Below, piece by piece: positions 30,124-36,115 of a stretch of 37,709 nucleotides of DNA. Under the pieces are notes generated by a model. It did no database searches. It saw only the letters and a program-made list of their open reading frames with translations, and was not told where the DNA came from. The position numbers and the translations under genes were made by a program. The stretch comes from a virus: positions 1 to 37,709 of the IMG/VR virus record IMGVR_UViG_3300005518_000014; one strand, written 5' to 3'. Positions within the stretch are counted from its first letter, which is position 1; each line of letters begins with the position of its first letter.

Positions 30124-30252
30124 ATGTGTATTTCGATCTTGATGCTTATTCTCGTTTGTTTGATAAGCTGCGTTGTTGGCACGTTCATTGGTTACGGCCT
30201 ATGCTACCGGTTATTCACGAAGGCACTCAAAGACCGTTCGATTTTTGGTTAG
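30124..30252 (+). CDS. Very small membrane protein
   Basis: 42 aa, start 30124 after CTAGGAGACTATC, stop TAG at 30250-30252. One membrane helix near the start (ILMLILVCLISCVVGTFIGY) and a short basic end. Its size and RBS make it plausible. A 36-bp repeat unit starts 9 bases after the stop. Confidence 0.55.
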   Translation: MCISILMLILVCLISCVVGTFIGYGLCYRLFTKALKDRSIFG

Positions 30253-30261
30253 GCGATTTTG

Positions 30262-30297
30262 TCTTGTGTGCGGTCGCAGCTCCCAGGAATAACAAGA
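30262..30297. repeat. 36-bp element unit 13 (TCTTGT-N24-ACAAGA)
   Basis: Half-sites 30262-30267 and 30292-30297. It shares the left core GTGCGGTCG with unit 2 and the right core CCAGGAATA with unit 6, i.e. a mosaic of the two. Confidence 0.92.
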
Positions 30298-30312
30298 TTG
30301 ATCGGCGATCAG

Positions 30313-30348
30313 TCTTGTTTGGATATCTGGCCACGTGCAGGGACAAGA
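30313..30348. repeat. 36-bp element unit 14 (TCTTGT-N24-ACAAGA)
   Basis: Half-sites 30313-30318 and 30343-30348. It shares the left core TTGGATATC with unit 3 but has a different centre (TGGCCA, CACGTG). Confidence 0.92.
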
Positions 30349-30352
30349 GTTT

Positions 30353-30388
30353 TCCCGACGTCGGGATTGCGCGGTTCAACGTTGAACC
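30353..30388. repeat. Paired palindromes TCCCGACGTCGGGA and GGTTCAACGTTGAACC, inverted order
   Basis: 30353-30366 and 30373-30388, separated by TTGCGC. Inverted relative to the pair at 13131-13166, with GCGC kept between them. Confidence 0.85.
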
Positions 30389-30395
30389 ACGTTCG

Positions 30396-30431
30396 TCTTG
30401 TCTCTGCAGGAGCTGTGCCAGGCACACAAGA
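30396..30431. repeat. 36-bp element unit 15 (TCTTGT-N24-ACAAGA), inverted orientation
   Basis: Half-sites 30396-30401 and 30426-30431. The reverse complement core begins GTGCC-T-GGCAC and contains CTGCAG, resembling the left-core consensus of the other units. So the family has a polarity, and this copy is flipped. Confidence 0.9.
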
Positions 30432-30452
30432 CCGTGACAGTCCGGGGATTGT

Positions 30453-30499
30453 GACTTCTCGATCAGTCACGACCGCTGCAAAGTCACAAGCGTGACTCG
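30453..30499 (+). repeat. 47-bp inverted repeat, left copy, bounding the methyltransferase cassette
   Basis: Perfect reverse complement of 31403-31449. It overlaps the last codons and stop (30484-30486) of the minus-strand methyltransferase, so the gene's C-terminus is encoded by the repeat. Contains several GTSAC motifs. Suggests a mobile or invertible cassette. Confidence 0.93.
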
Positions 30500-31284
30500 G
30501 CGACCGTGACTCCTCCTGGAACTGTCACAGTCAGCTCAGTCACACTTCGACGCCGCTCCATTCGCTTTCTACAAGCGGCCAAAGCCATCACTTTCCGACC
30601 TTCAACCAATCGGCTACACCCACACAAGCACAGCCGCGTGGACCGTGACGAGAATCTATCTGTGACTGCACGTGCGAGCACACGTGCCATCGGCACAGGT
30701 ACGCCATTCCCAACCGCGTGATACTTCGCAGTCACAGACATAGACAGATCGAAGTCACGCGGCAAGCCTTGTAATTCACAGAAGTCAGGCCAGCCGCGAC
30801 GATCAACCTTACCGCCCTCCGTTGCTAGTGCAATCTTCAAAGGCGAACCCATAGGGGCAACACGAACAGGAACAATCACAGATCCATCGAGAGAGCCGAA
30901 TTGAAAATGCCGGAGCCGGACTTGTCGCATCCCACACTCACGCGCGTTCAGGTCGAGCCGTTGGATTGAATAGCCATCAATCGAAACATTCGGCACACGC
31001 GGAACATTCTCGAGCAAAAACCAAGAAGGCCGAGCATCCAATACAACGCGCTCGAACTCATGCAGCATTTCAAGACTGTAGCCTGTTGGGTTTCTGTTCG
31101 AGCCGCTGAAGTCCTGGCATGGACTCCCGCCTATCACACCATCAAAGTGACCAGCCGGAACATTGAATGTTCGAATATCTCCACCCCAAAGTAAATCGGG
31201 CCCACGTACAACACAGAACCCCTCCGCTTCGAATCCACGACCAAGCAGATCAATGCCAGGAAAAATTGATAGCACAATTTCCAT
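30484..31284 (-). CDS. DNA cytosine-5 methyltransferase
   Basis: 266 aa. Motif I SIFPGIDLLGRGFE (6-19), motif IV GGSPCQDFSG with catalytic C56, motif VI ENVP (92-95), motif VIII RQVRLRHF (120-127), motif X YHAVGNGVPVPMA (188-200). The target-recognition region between VIII and IX is short (~35-40 aa). A C-terminal Cys cluster (LCLCGCSRLVEGRKVMALAA, then C-R-K-R) is a small zinc-like knuckle seen in phage methyltransferases. No restriction partner is present, so it is probably protective or regulatory. Lies between perfect 47-bp inverted repeats and opposes the surrounding late genes. Confidence 0.9.
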   Translation of the reverse strand: MEIVLSIFPGIDLLGRGFEAEGFCVVRGPDLLWGGDIRTFNVPAGHFDGVIGGSPCQDFSGSNRNPTGYSLEMLHEFERVVLDARPSWFLLENVPRVPNVSIDGYSIQRLDLNARECGMRQVRLRHFQFGSLDGSVIVPVRVAPMGSPLKIALATEGGKVDRRGWPDFCELQGLPRDFDLSMSVTAKYHAVGNGVPVPMARVLARAVTDRFSSRSTRLCLCGCSRLVEGRKVMALAACRKRMERRRSVTELTVTVPGGVTVAESRL

Positions 31285-31478
31285 GCTTCAAAATTTAACA
31301 GAGAAGCCGTGACTTGTCAATAGTAAACGTGACAGGACCGGTCACAATAATCAAAGCTCAGTCACACTTGGCTGTGACTGAGCTTTGAATCTCTGTGCTC
31401 GACGAGTCACGCTTGTGACTTTGCAGCGGTCGTGACTGATCGAGAAGTCGCGTTTGCCGGTGGGTCACATTTCGGTGC
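31285..31478. other. Non-coding region rich in GTSAC motifs and a 15-bp hairpin
   Basis: Upstream of the methyltransferase start. It holds nine GTGAC/GTCAC motifs, the pair GTGAC-N7-GTCAC (~31330-31346), the hairpin CAAAGCTCAGTCACA-CTTGGC-TGTGACTGAGCTTTG (31352-31387, 15-bp perfect stem) and the right 47-bp inverted repeat. No gene supported. Confidence 0.75.
31403..31449 (-). repeat. 47-bp inverted repeat, right copy
   Basis: Perfect reverse complement of 30453-30499. Lies upstream of the methyltransferase and just before the promoter at 31454-31484, so inversion of the segment would change the promoter environment little but would flip the gene. Confidence 0.93.
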
Positions 31479-31484
31479 TATAAT
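31454..31484 (+). promoter_or_regulatory. Strong promoter for the portal/head operon
   Basis: Consensus -10 TATAAT (31479-31484) with an extended TG at 31476; -35-like TTGCCG (31454-31459) with a 19-base spacer. The best-looking promoter in the window. It points to the head genes starting at 31643. Confidence 0.7.
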
Positions 31485-31490
31485 GCGGAG

Positions 31491-31642
31491 ACGATTTGCT
31501 TACGCCGGGCCAAGCACCGGCAGAATCGACAACTGAGCGCACTCCTGGTGTAGTCCGGGAGACCCATTGGAAAAGATGCGTCCGATGAATCTCTTAAGAG
31601 ATTTATCGGACGTTCGTGTTTAACTCCGGAGAAGGCAATGGC
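31491..31642 (+). ncRNA. Structured leader RNA upstream of the head operon
   Basis: A ~150-base leader between the promoter and the first gene. Possible stems are GCCGGGC-region pairing (about 31501-31520) and CTCC...GGAG (about 31541-31560). A striking stem is CGTCCGATGAATCTC-TTAA-GAGATTTATCGGACG (31579-31612): 15 bp with one G-U, followed by TTCGTGTTT. It may be an attenuator or a processed 5' leader. No known riboswitch core recognised. Confidence 0.45.
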
Positions 31643-31978
31643 ATGGAACCGAAATATCTTCTTATTGTAAAAGTGGTGCGCGGTCTCGCGGTGCGAGATA
31701 CACCGAGACCCGAATCACAGGGAGCAAAGCTCATACGGAATATGCCAGTGGGCAGCCAGTTATATGCCTATGACATTCATCATTTCGAAAATGTCCCCTA
31801 TGCCCGGTTAGTGCCGCTCAATGCTCAGCGCCCGGAGTGGGTGAGGGTGGCGGAAGCTGATAACAACACAGTGTATGTGGATGTGATCGAGCTGGAAACC
31901 AAAGACAGCATGTCTGCCCTGGCAGACGCGATCACTCTCCTGGCCACCGCAATTCGTGAAGCAGCACATAAAGCATGA
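31643..31978 (+). CDS. SH3-like domain protein
   Basis: 111 aa from ATG 31643 (GGAGAAGG seven bases upstream; GTG 31616 is less likely). Residues ~5-80 look like a bacterial SH3 domain: RGLAVRDTPRPESQGAKLIR, GSQLYAYDIH, EWVRVAEADN, VYVDVIEL. A helical C-terminus (ALADAITLLATAIREAAHKA) follows. Such domains bind cell-wall or protein ligands, but no lytic domain is attached. First gene of the head operon. Confidence 0.7.
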   Translation: MEPKYLLIVKVVRGLAVRDTPRPESQGAKLIRNMPVGSQLYAYDIHHFENVPYARLVPLNAQRPEWVRVAEADNNTVYVDVIELETKDSMSALADAITLLATAIREAAHKA

Positions 31979-32145
31979 AAGATTGGATAAGCAATTATCT
32001 CGACGATATTTTTTACTGGCTGGGGGCTGCGTTGATCACCGCGGGCGCGTATCTTATTACTCCTGTGGGAGCTTTTTTTTCTGCCGGCATCTTTTGTTTG
32101 GTTTTTAGTTACTTGATCGGAAAGGCTAAGGCGAATCAGTCATGA
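31975..32145 (+). CDS. Small two-helix membrane protein
   Basis: 56 aa, start overlapping the previous stop (ATGA at 31975) and its own stop overlapping the portal start (ATGA at 32142). Helices at residues ~12-30 (IFYWLGAAL..AGAYLI) and ~31-49 (GAFFSAGIFCLVFSYLI). Small membrane proteins in front of portal genes are frequent; function unknown, holin-like topology possible. Confidence 0.65.
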   Translation: MKDWISNYLDDIFYWLGAALITAGAYLITPVGAFFSAGIFCLVFSYLIGKAKANQS

Positions 32146-33365
32146 TTGTTGCCAGTGCGTTAACACCTGCGAAGCCAGCCGAACAGCCGAAGCTCGAGTC
32201 CGTGCCGGACCAGGGCGGGGGCATCTACGCGGGCCGCGCGCAAACGAAGGCCCGGCAGCCTGTGGGTCCGGAGCTGTCGAAGAGGGTGGCAGTAGTCTTT
32301 CGCTGTGCGAATGGCATCAGTGACGATATCGCCAATATGCCGCTTCAGCAGTATCGCCGCACGAATAACAAGACCGATCAAGTCCCACCGGATGTGACCC
32401 TCCGCAATATGGCCTATCTGCTCGAGGTGGCGCCGAACCGCTGGATGACGCCATTCGTTTTGAAGAAGACATCAGTCATGTGGCTGCTGTTCTGGGGCAA
32501 TGCGTTGATCTGGCAGCCAGCGCCGCCCGCCCAGCGCGAGTTGTTCATCCTGCCTACCAACATGACGACGCCCAAGCTGGATCAAAATGGATATCTTTGG
32601 TACGAGGTGCGCTTCCCTAACGGTGATAAAAAAATGATCCCCGCGGTCGAAGTGATGCACGTGATGATCAACTCGACGAACGGACTATGGGGCAGATCTG
32701 TGTTGGAGTATGCGCGCGAGACAGTCGGCCTGCGGCTGGGGATGGCTGCAACGCAGAGTAGCATTCAGGGCCATGGCTTGAACCCTTCGGCGTATGTGCA
32801 GGTGAATGCATCGCTCGACAAAGCCGGGCGGGAGAAATATCGAGAGGCTTACAGCGAGGTCATCTCGGGTTCCGAGAATGCGGGCAACCTGGTGGTCTTC
32901 GACAACAAAGTGACGAAGTTCGAACCGATCACAATGAATCCCCATGATGCCCAGTTCCTGGAACAGATCAATGTAACTGATTTTGACCTGGCTAATTTTT
33001 TCAAGTACCCGGCTTATAAGCTCAACATGGGGAAGCAATCGTATGAGAGCAACGAACAGCAGGACCTGGATTATCTGAAATCCACGCTCGACCCGCACCT
33101 GGTGCAGTGGGAGCAGGCAGCGCGTTTGCGCTGGTTGCCAGAGACTGATCAGGAGAGCGGTTATTTCAAATTCATCCGTGAGTCGATCCTGCGCACGAAT
33201 GCCAAGAGCCGAGCGGATCTGCATACGACCCAGATCGCTTCCGGCATGTTGACGCCTAATGAGGCACGCGCGATCGAGGACCGCAACAGTTATCCCGATG
33301 GCGATAAGTTCTGGATGAACCGGAACAATGGCGAGATTGGAGTACCAGACAATGCCCCAGCATAG
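32142..33365 (+). CDS. HK97-family portal protein
   Basis: 407 aa. Typical features: RVAVVFRCANGISDDIANMP near the start (residues 49-67), WLLFWGNALIW, the loop EVMHVMINSTNGLWGRSVLE, the wing segment GKQSYESNEQQDLDYLKSTL (helical clip), and the crown region with LTPNEARAIEDRNSYPDGDK at the end. It forms the dodecameric DNA channel at one capsid vertex. Overlaps the small membrane gene by 4 bases. Confidence 0.94.
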   Translation: MIVASALTPAKPAEQPKLESVPDQGGGIYAGRAQTKARQPVGPELSKRVAVVFRCANGISDDIANMPLQQYRRTNNKTDQVPPDVTLRNMAYLLEVAPNRWMTPFVLKKTSVMWLLFWGNALIWQPAPPAQRELFILPTNMTTPKLDQNGYLWYEVRFPNGDKKMIPAVEVMHVMINSTNGLWGRSVLEYARETVGLRLGMAATQSSIQGHGLNPSAYVQVNASLDKAGREKYREAYSEVISGSENAGNLVVFDNKVTKFEPITMNPHDAQFLEQINVTDFDLANFFKYPAYKLNMGKQSYESNEQQDLDYLKSTLDPHLVQWEQAARLRWLPETDQESGYFKFIRESILRTNAKSRADLHTTQIASGMLTPNEARAIEDRNSYPDGDKFWMNRNNGEIGVPDNAPA

Positions 33366-33501
33366 AACAAAGGCAGCGGTCAGCGGTCAGCAGTCAGCCG
33401 GTGATTGGGCATCTGATTTGCTAAGCAGATCGACTGATCAGTTGATGGTGAGCGATGAACAGATCGTGATCGATGCGGCACCATACGAGGAGAAAATAAC
33501 G
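33366..33501 (+). other. Gap between portal and protease containing tandem CAGCGGT repeats and a palindrome
   Basis: GCAGCGGTCAGCGGTCAGCA (tandem 7-mers) at about 33373-33395, and GATTTGCTAAGCAGATC (33415-33431), a member of the dispersed CGATTTGC palindrome family. A frame is open here and could extend the protease by 50 residues from ATG 33352, but its sequence is low-complexity and the family starts at 33502. Confidence 0.6.
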
Positions 33502-34479
33502 ATGAAGCGATCTTATGTCTTGCAAGCTTTTGTTGAAACTCCCTGGGCAATTTTGCCCCACAAGCTGGTCATCCTGGAATCGATCGTGATCCGGCATGTG
33601 TCTGGCGAGAAGCTGGATGCGGAAGAAATACAGGCTCGTATCAACGGGGCGAGCCGCCCGCCGGATCGCGTGGTGAGCGCCGTGGCAGTGCTGCCATTAT
33701 TCGGGGTCATATTTCCCAGGGCGAACATGATGACCGATATGTCTGGTGCAACCAGCGCAGAGCGTTTCGGCGCCCAGTTTACGAAGCTGGTCAAAGACCC
33801 GGAAATCACTGCAATCATATTGGATGTGGATAGCCCGGGCGGGCAGGTGGATGGCATTGAAGAACTCTCCCAGCAGATCTTTGATGCGCGCGGGCAAAAA
33901 CCAATTGTTGCGGTATCGAATCATTTAATGGCTTCAGCCGCCTACTGGATCGGGACCGCAGCGGATGAGGTGGTGATCACCCCATCTGGCGAGGTGGGTT
34001 CCATCGGTGTGTTTGCTGTGCACGAGGATATCAGTGCAGCTCTCGAGAAAGAGGGAATCAAAGTTTCTCTGATCAGCCAGGGAAAATACAAGACAGAGGG
34101 GAACCCTTATGAGCCGTTGACTGACGAAGCCAGGGCCGCCATCCACGCAAGGGTGGGTGATTATTATGATTCGTTTGTCGATTCGGTTGCCCGCAATCGC
34201 GGAGTGAAATCAGCCAGCGTGCGAAATGGTTTTGGCGAGGGGCGTGTGGTGGGCGCGCGCCAGGCAGTGGAGTTGGGGATGGCTGATCGAGTGGGGACTC
34301 TGGAGGAAACGATCGATCGTTTACTTGGCAATCATATTCCGTCTGGCGATTTGCCTAGCAAATCGGGCCAGGCTCATCTTATCAATGATCCGCATGAGGT
34401 GGCATCCAGCGATCCATCGCACGCGGATTTTGTACGCGAGGCGCAGCGCCTGCGTGACTATGTTGATCTATACAAATAA
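33502..34479 (+). CDS. S49 (SppA-type) prohead protease
   Basis: 325 aa from ATG 33502 (GAGGAGAAAATAACG upstream), the usual family start MKRSYVLQAF..PWAILP. Motifs: LDVDSPGGQVDG (108-118, oxyanion region), Ser145 in LMASAAYWIG and Lys195 or Lys197 in SQGKYKTEGNP, the Ser-Lys pair of SppA-like phage proteases. It trims scaffold and coat during head maturation. The C-terminal linker (around GDLPSKSG) is encoded by a perfect CGATTTGC-N3-GCAAATCG palindrome at 34347-34365. Confidence 0.92.
   Translation: MKRSYVLQAFVETPWAILPHKLVILESIVIRHVSGEKLDAEEIQARINGASRPPDRVVSAVAVLPLFGVIFPRANMMTDMSGATSAERFGAQFTKLVKDPEITAIILDVDSPGGQVDGIEELSQQIFDARGQKPIVAVSNHLMASAAYWIGTAADEVVITPSGEVGSIGVFAVHEDISAALEKEGIKVSLISQGKYKTEGNPYEPLTDEARAAIHARVGDYYDSFVDSVARNRGVKSASVRNGFGEGRVVGARQAVELGMADRVGTLEETIDRLLGNHIPSGDLPSKSGQAHLINDPHEVASSDPSHADFVREAQRLRDYVDLYK
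34347..34365. repeat. Dispersed palindrome CGATTTGC-CTA-GCAAATCG in the protease gene
   Basis: 8-bp perfect arms, as at 8542-8560; an imperfect copy is at 33415-33431. Located in frame inside the protease C-terminal linker. Confidence 0.8.
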
Positions 34480-34490
34480 GGAGAATATCA

Positions 34491-34859
34491 ATGCCAAACC
34501 TGAAACCCTATTACGATGCTGCACTGGCTGCAGATGCAGAAGTGAAGCGCATCCTGAATGAGATGGATGCTGCCTTCAACGAGGGAACGGAAGAAGGGCA
34601 GAGTAAGGCGCTTGAGCTGCGTCCCACGCTGGATGGGGCCAAGGTCAAGGCCGAAGAAGCCAACAAGTTGTATGCCAGCATGCGGGATGCGTCGCTGGTG
34701 AATGACAGCTCGGCTGCGCTCTTCACAACCCCTCCCGATCCTGCCAAGGACGAACAGACAGATGCGAGTCCCAAGGTCATGAAGCTGTCCGAGTTCCGGG
34801 CGCTTCCTCCCAAAGACCGTCTTGCTTTCTCGAAAGCTGGCGGGAAAATCGAAGACTAG
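34491..34859 (+). CDS. Scaffold-like head protein
   Basis: 122 aa, RBS AAGGAGAATATCA. Helical and charged (AALAADAEVKRILNEMDAAF, KVKAEEANKLYASMRDA), then a Pro/Asp linker and KLSEFRALPPKDRLAFSKAG at the end. Between protease and coat protein, the usual place of scaffolding or delta-domain proteins. Short for a full scaffold. Confidence 0.65.
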   Translation: MPNLKPYYDAALAADAEVKRILNEMDAAFNEGTEEGQSKALELRPTLDGAKVKAEEANKLYASMRDASLVNDSSAALFTTPPDPAKDEQTDASPKVMKLSEFRALPPKDRLAFSKAGGKIED

Positions 34860-34901
34860 GTCTCGATATATCGATCTGTTTTTACATAAGGAAACAATAT
34901 C

Positions 34902-36056
34902 ATGGCAAACGAAAATACACTCACGGGGTTGCTCCCCACCATCTATGTAGCCGCTGACATCGTTTTGCGCGAGCAGCTTGGTTTCGTTGGCGCGGTCTAC
35001 ATGGATCCGTCTGGCGAGATGGTCGCCAAAGACCAGAACGTTACCTACCCAATCGTGCCTACGATCGCCGCAACAGACGTTGTGCCTGCAGCAGTTCCCA
35101 CTGAGCCAGCTGGCGCTGCGCTCACCACAGGTACGATGACCATCAGCAAAGTGAAAAAAGCTCCGTTCGTGTGGAAAGGCGAAGAGCAGTTTTCCATTGG
35201 TGAAAACTACGAGAAGGTGAAAGAGAGCCAATTCGCGCAGGCATTCCGCGTGCTTGTGAACGAAGTCGAGTTGGACCTGTTCCTGGCTGCCAAGCGCGGT
35301 GCCTCGCGTGCCTACGGGACCCCGGGCACCACGCCCTTTGCAACTGCCGGCGTGCTCACCGATGTCTCTGAAACCCGAAGGATCCTGGTTGAAAACGGTG
35401 CCTGGACCAGCGACATGCATATGGTGCTCAACAGTATCGTGGGCTCGAAGATCCGCGGCACACAGTCCAACCTGTTCAAGGTCAACGAAGCCGGAAGCGC
35501 CGAGCTTCTACGCGATGGCAATCTTGGCAGGCTGGAAGGTTTTAATATGCACGAATCCGCGGCGATTGTCCAGCATGTCAAAGGCACCGGCACGAGTTAT
35601 GTGTTCAATGGTTCGCATGCGATTGGTGCGACCACCGTTGTTGCCAAGACTGGCTCAGGGACCGTCCTGGCTGGGGATGTGCTCGCCTTCGAGGATGACA
35701 CCACAGACCCAACCCACAAGTACGCGGTCAACAGCGGCATTGCCGCAGCTGGATCACTGGTCATAGGCGGGCCGGGCTTGCGCAAGGCGCAGACCGATGG
35801 CAAGACCATCACCGTGGGAGATAGTTACACGGGCAACTTTGCGTTCGAACGGAATGCCATCCACTTGCTCACCCGCGTTCCCAAACTGCCGAAGGAAGGC
35901 GCGTTGGGCGAGCATGAGATCATCACCGATCCATTCAGCGGCATTTCGTTCCTGGTGTCGGTCTATCCGGCGTATCACGAAGTCATTGTTGAAGTCTCCC
36001 TGGCCTGGGGCACGAAGGCAGTCAAGAGCGACGCCATCGCGATCCTGTTGGGTTAG
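34902..36056 (+). CDS. Major capsid protein (P22 coat-like)
   Basis: 384 aa, RBS AAGGAAACAATATC. The N-terminus NTLTGLLPTIYVAADIVLRE, then GFVGAVYMDPSGE, resembles the P22 coat family start more than HK97 gp5. The A-domain-like region (~130-230) and an inserted beta domain (~235-330, GTGTSYVFNGSH...GSGTVLAGDVLAFEDD) are followed by the C-terminal part ending WGTKAVKSDAIAILLG. It builds the icosahedral shell. A long hairpin follows the gene. Confidence 0.88.
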   Translation: MANENTLTGLLPTIYVAADIVLREQLGFVGAVYMDPSGEMVAKDQNVTYPIVPTIAATDVVPAAVPTEPAGAALTTGTMTISKVKKAPFVWKGEEQFSIGENYEKVKESQFAQAFRVLVNEVELDLFLAAKRGASRAYGTPGTTPFATAGVLTDVSETRRILVENGAWTSDMHMVLNSIVGSKIRGTQSNLFKVNEAGSAELLRDGNLGRLEGFNMHESAAIVQHVKGTGTSYVFNGSHAIGATTVVAKTGSGTVLAGDVLAFEDDTTDPTHKYAVNSGIAAAGSLVIGGPGLRKAQTDGKTITVGDSYTGNFAFERNAIHLLTRVPKLPKEGALGEHEIITDPFSGISFLVSVYPAYHEVIVEVSLAWGTKAVKSDAIAILLG

Positions 36057-36078
36057 GTCGTTATTACCTAACCCCCAA

Positions 36079-36100
36079 CCCCTTCCCTAAAGGGAAGGGG
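36079..36100 (+). repeat. Hairpin CCCCTTCCCT-AA-AGGGAAGGGG after the capsid gene
   Basis: Perfect 10-bp stem, preceded by ACCTAACCCCCAA and overlapping the purine-rich RBS (GGGGAGACTGAGAG) of the next gene. No T-run. Could dampen translation of the downstream gene relative to capsid, or be a mobile repeat; similar repeats are frequent in some bacterial genomes (recollection). Confidence 0.7.
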
Positions 36101-36115
36101 AGACTGAGAGAAAGC

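Larger units (their letters stand above)
30253..30452. other. Repeat-rich gap between terminase and methyltransferase cassette
   Basis: 200 bp holding three 36-bp units and the two companion palindromes. The first 87 bp closely match 10761-10847. No gene supported. Confidence 0.8.

Noticed and set aside
31579-31612. Hammerhead ribozyme
   Set aside because: CCGATGA resembles the CTGATGA core, but no matching GAAA/stem III arrangement is found; it is a simple long hairpin.
33352-33501. 50-residue N-terminal extension of the S49 protease
   Set aside because: Low-complexity and repeat-derived; the family pattern begins at ATG 33502 with its own GAGGAG site. The longer form cannot be fully excluded.
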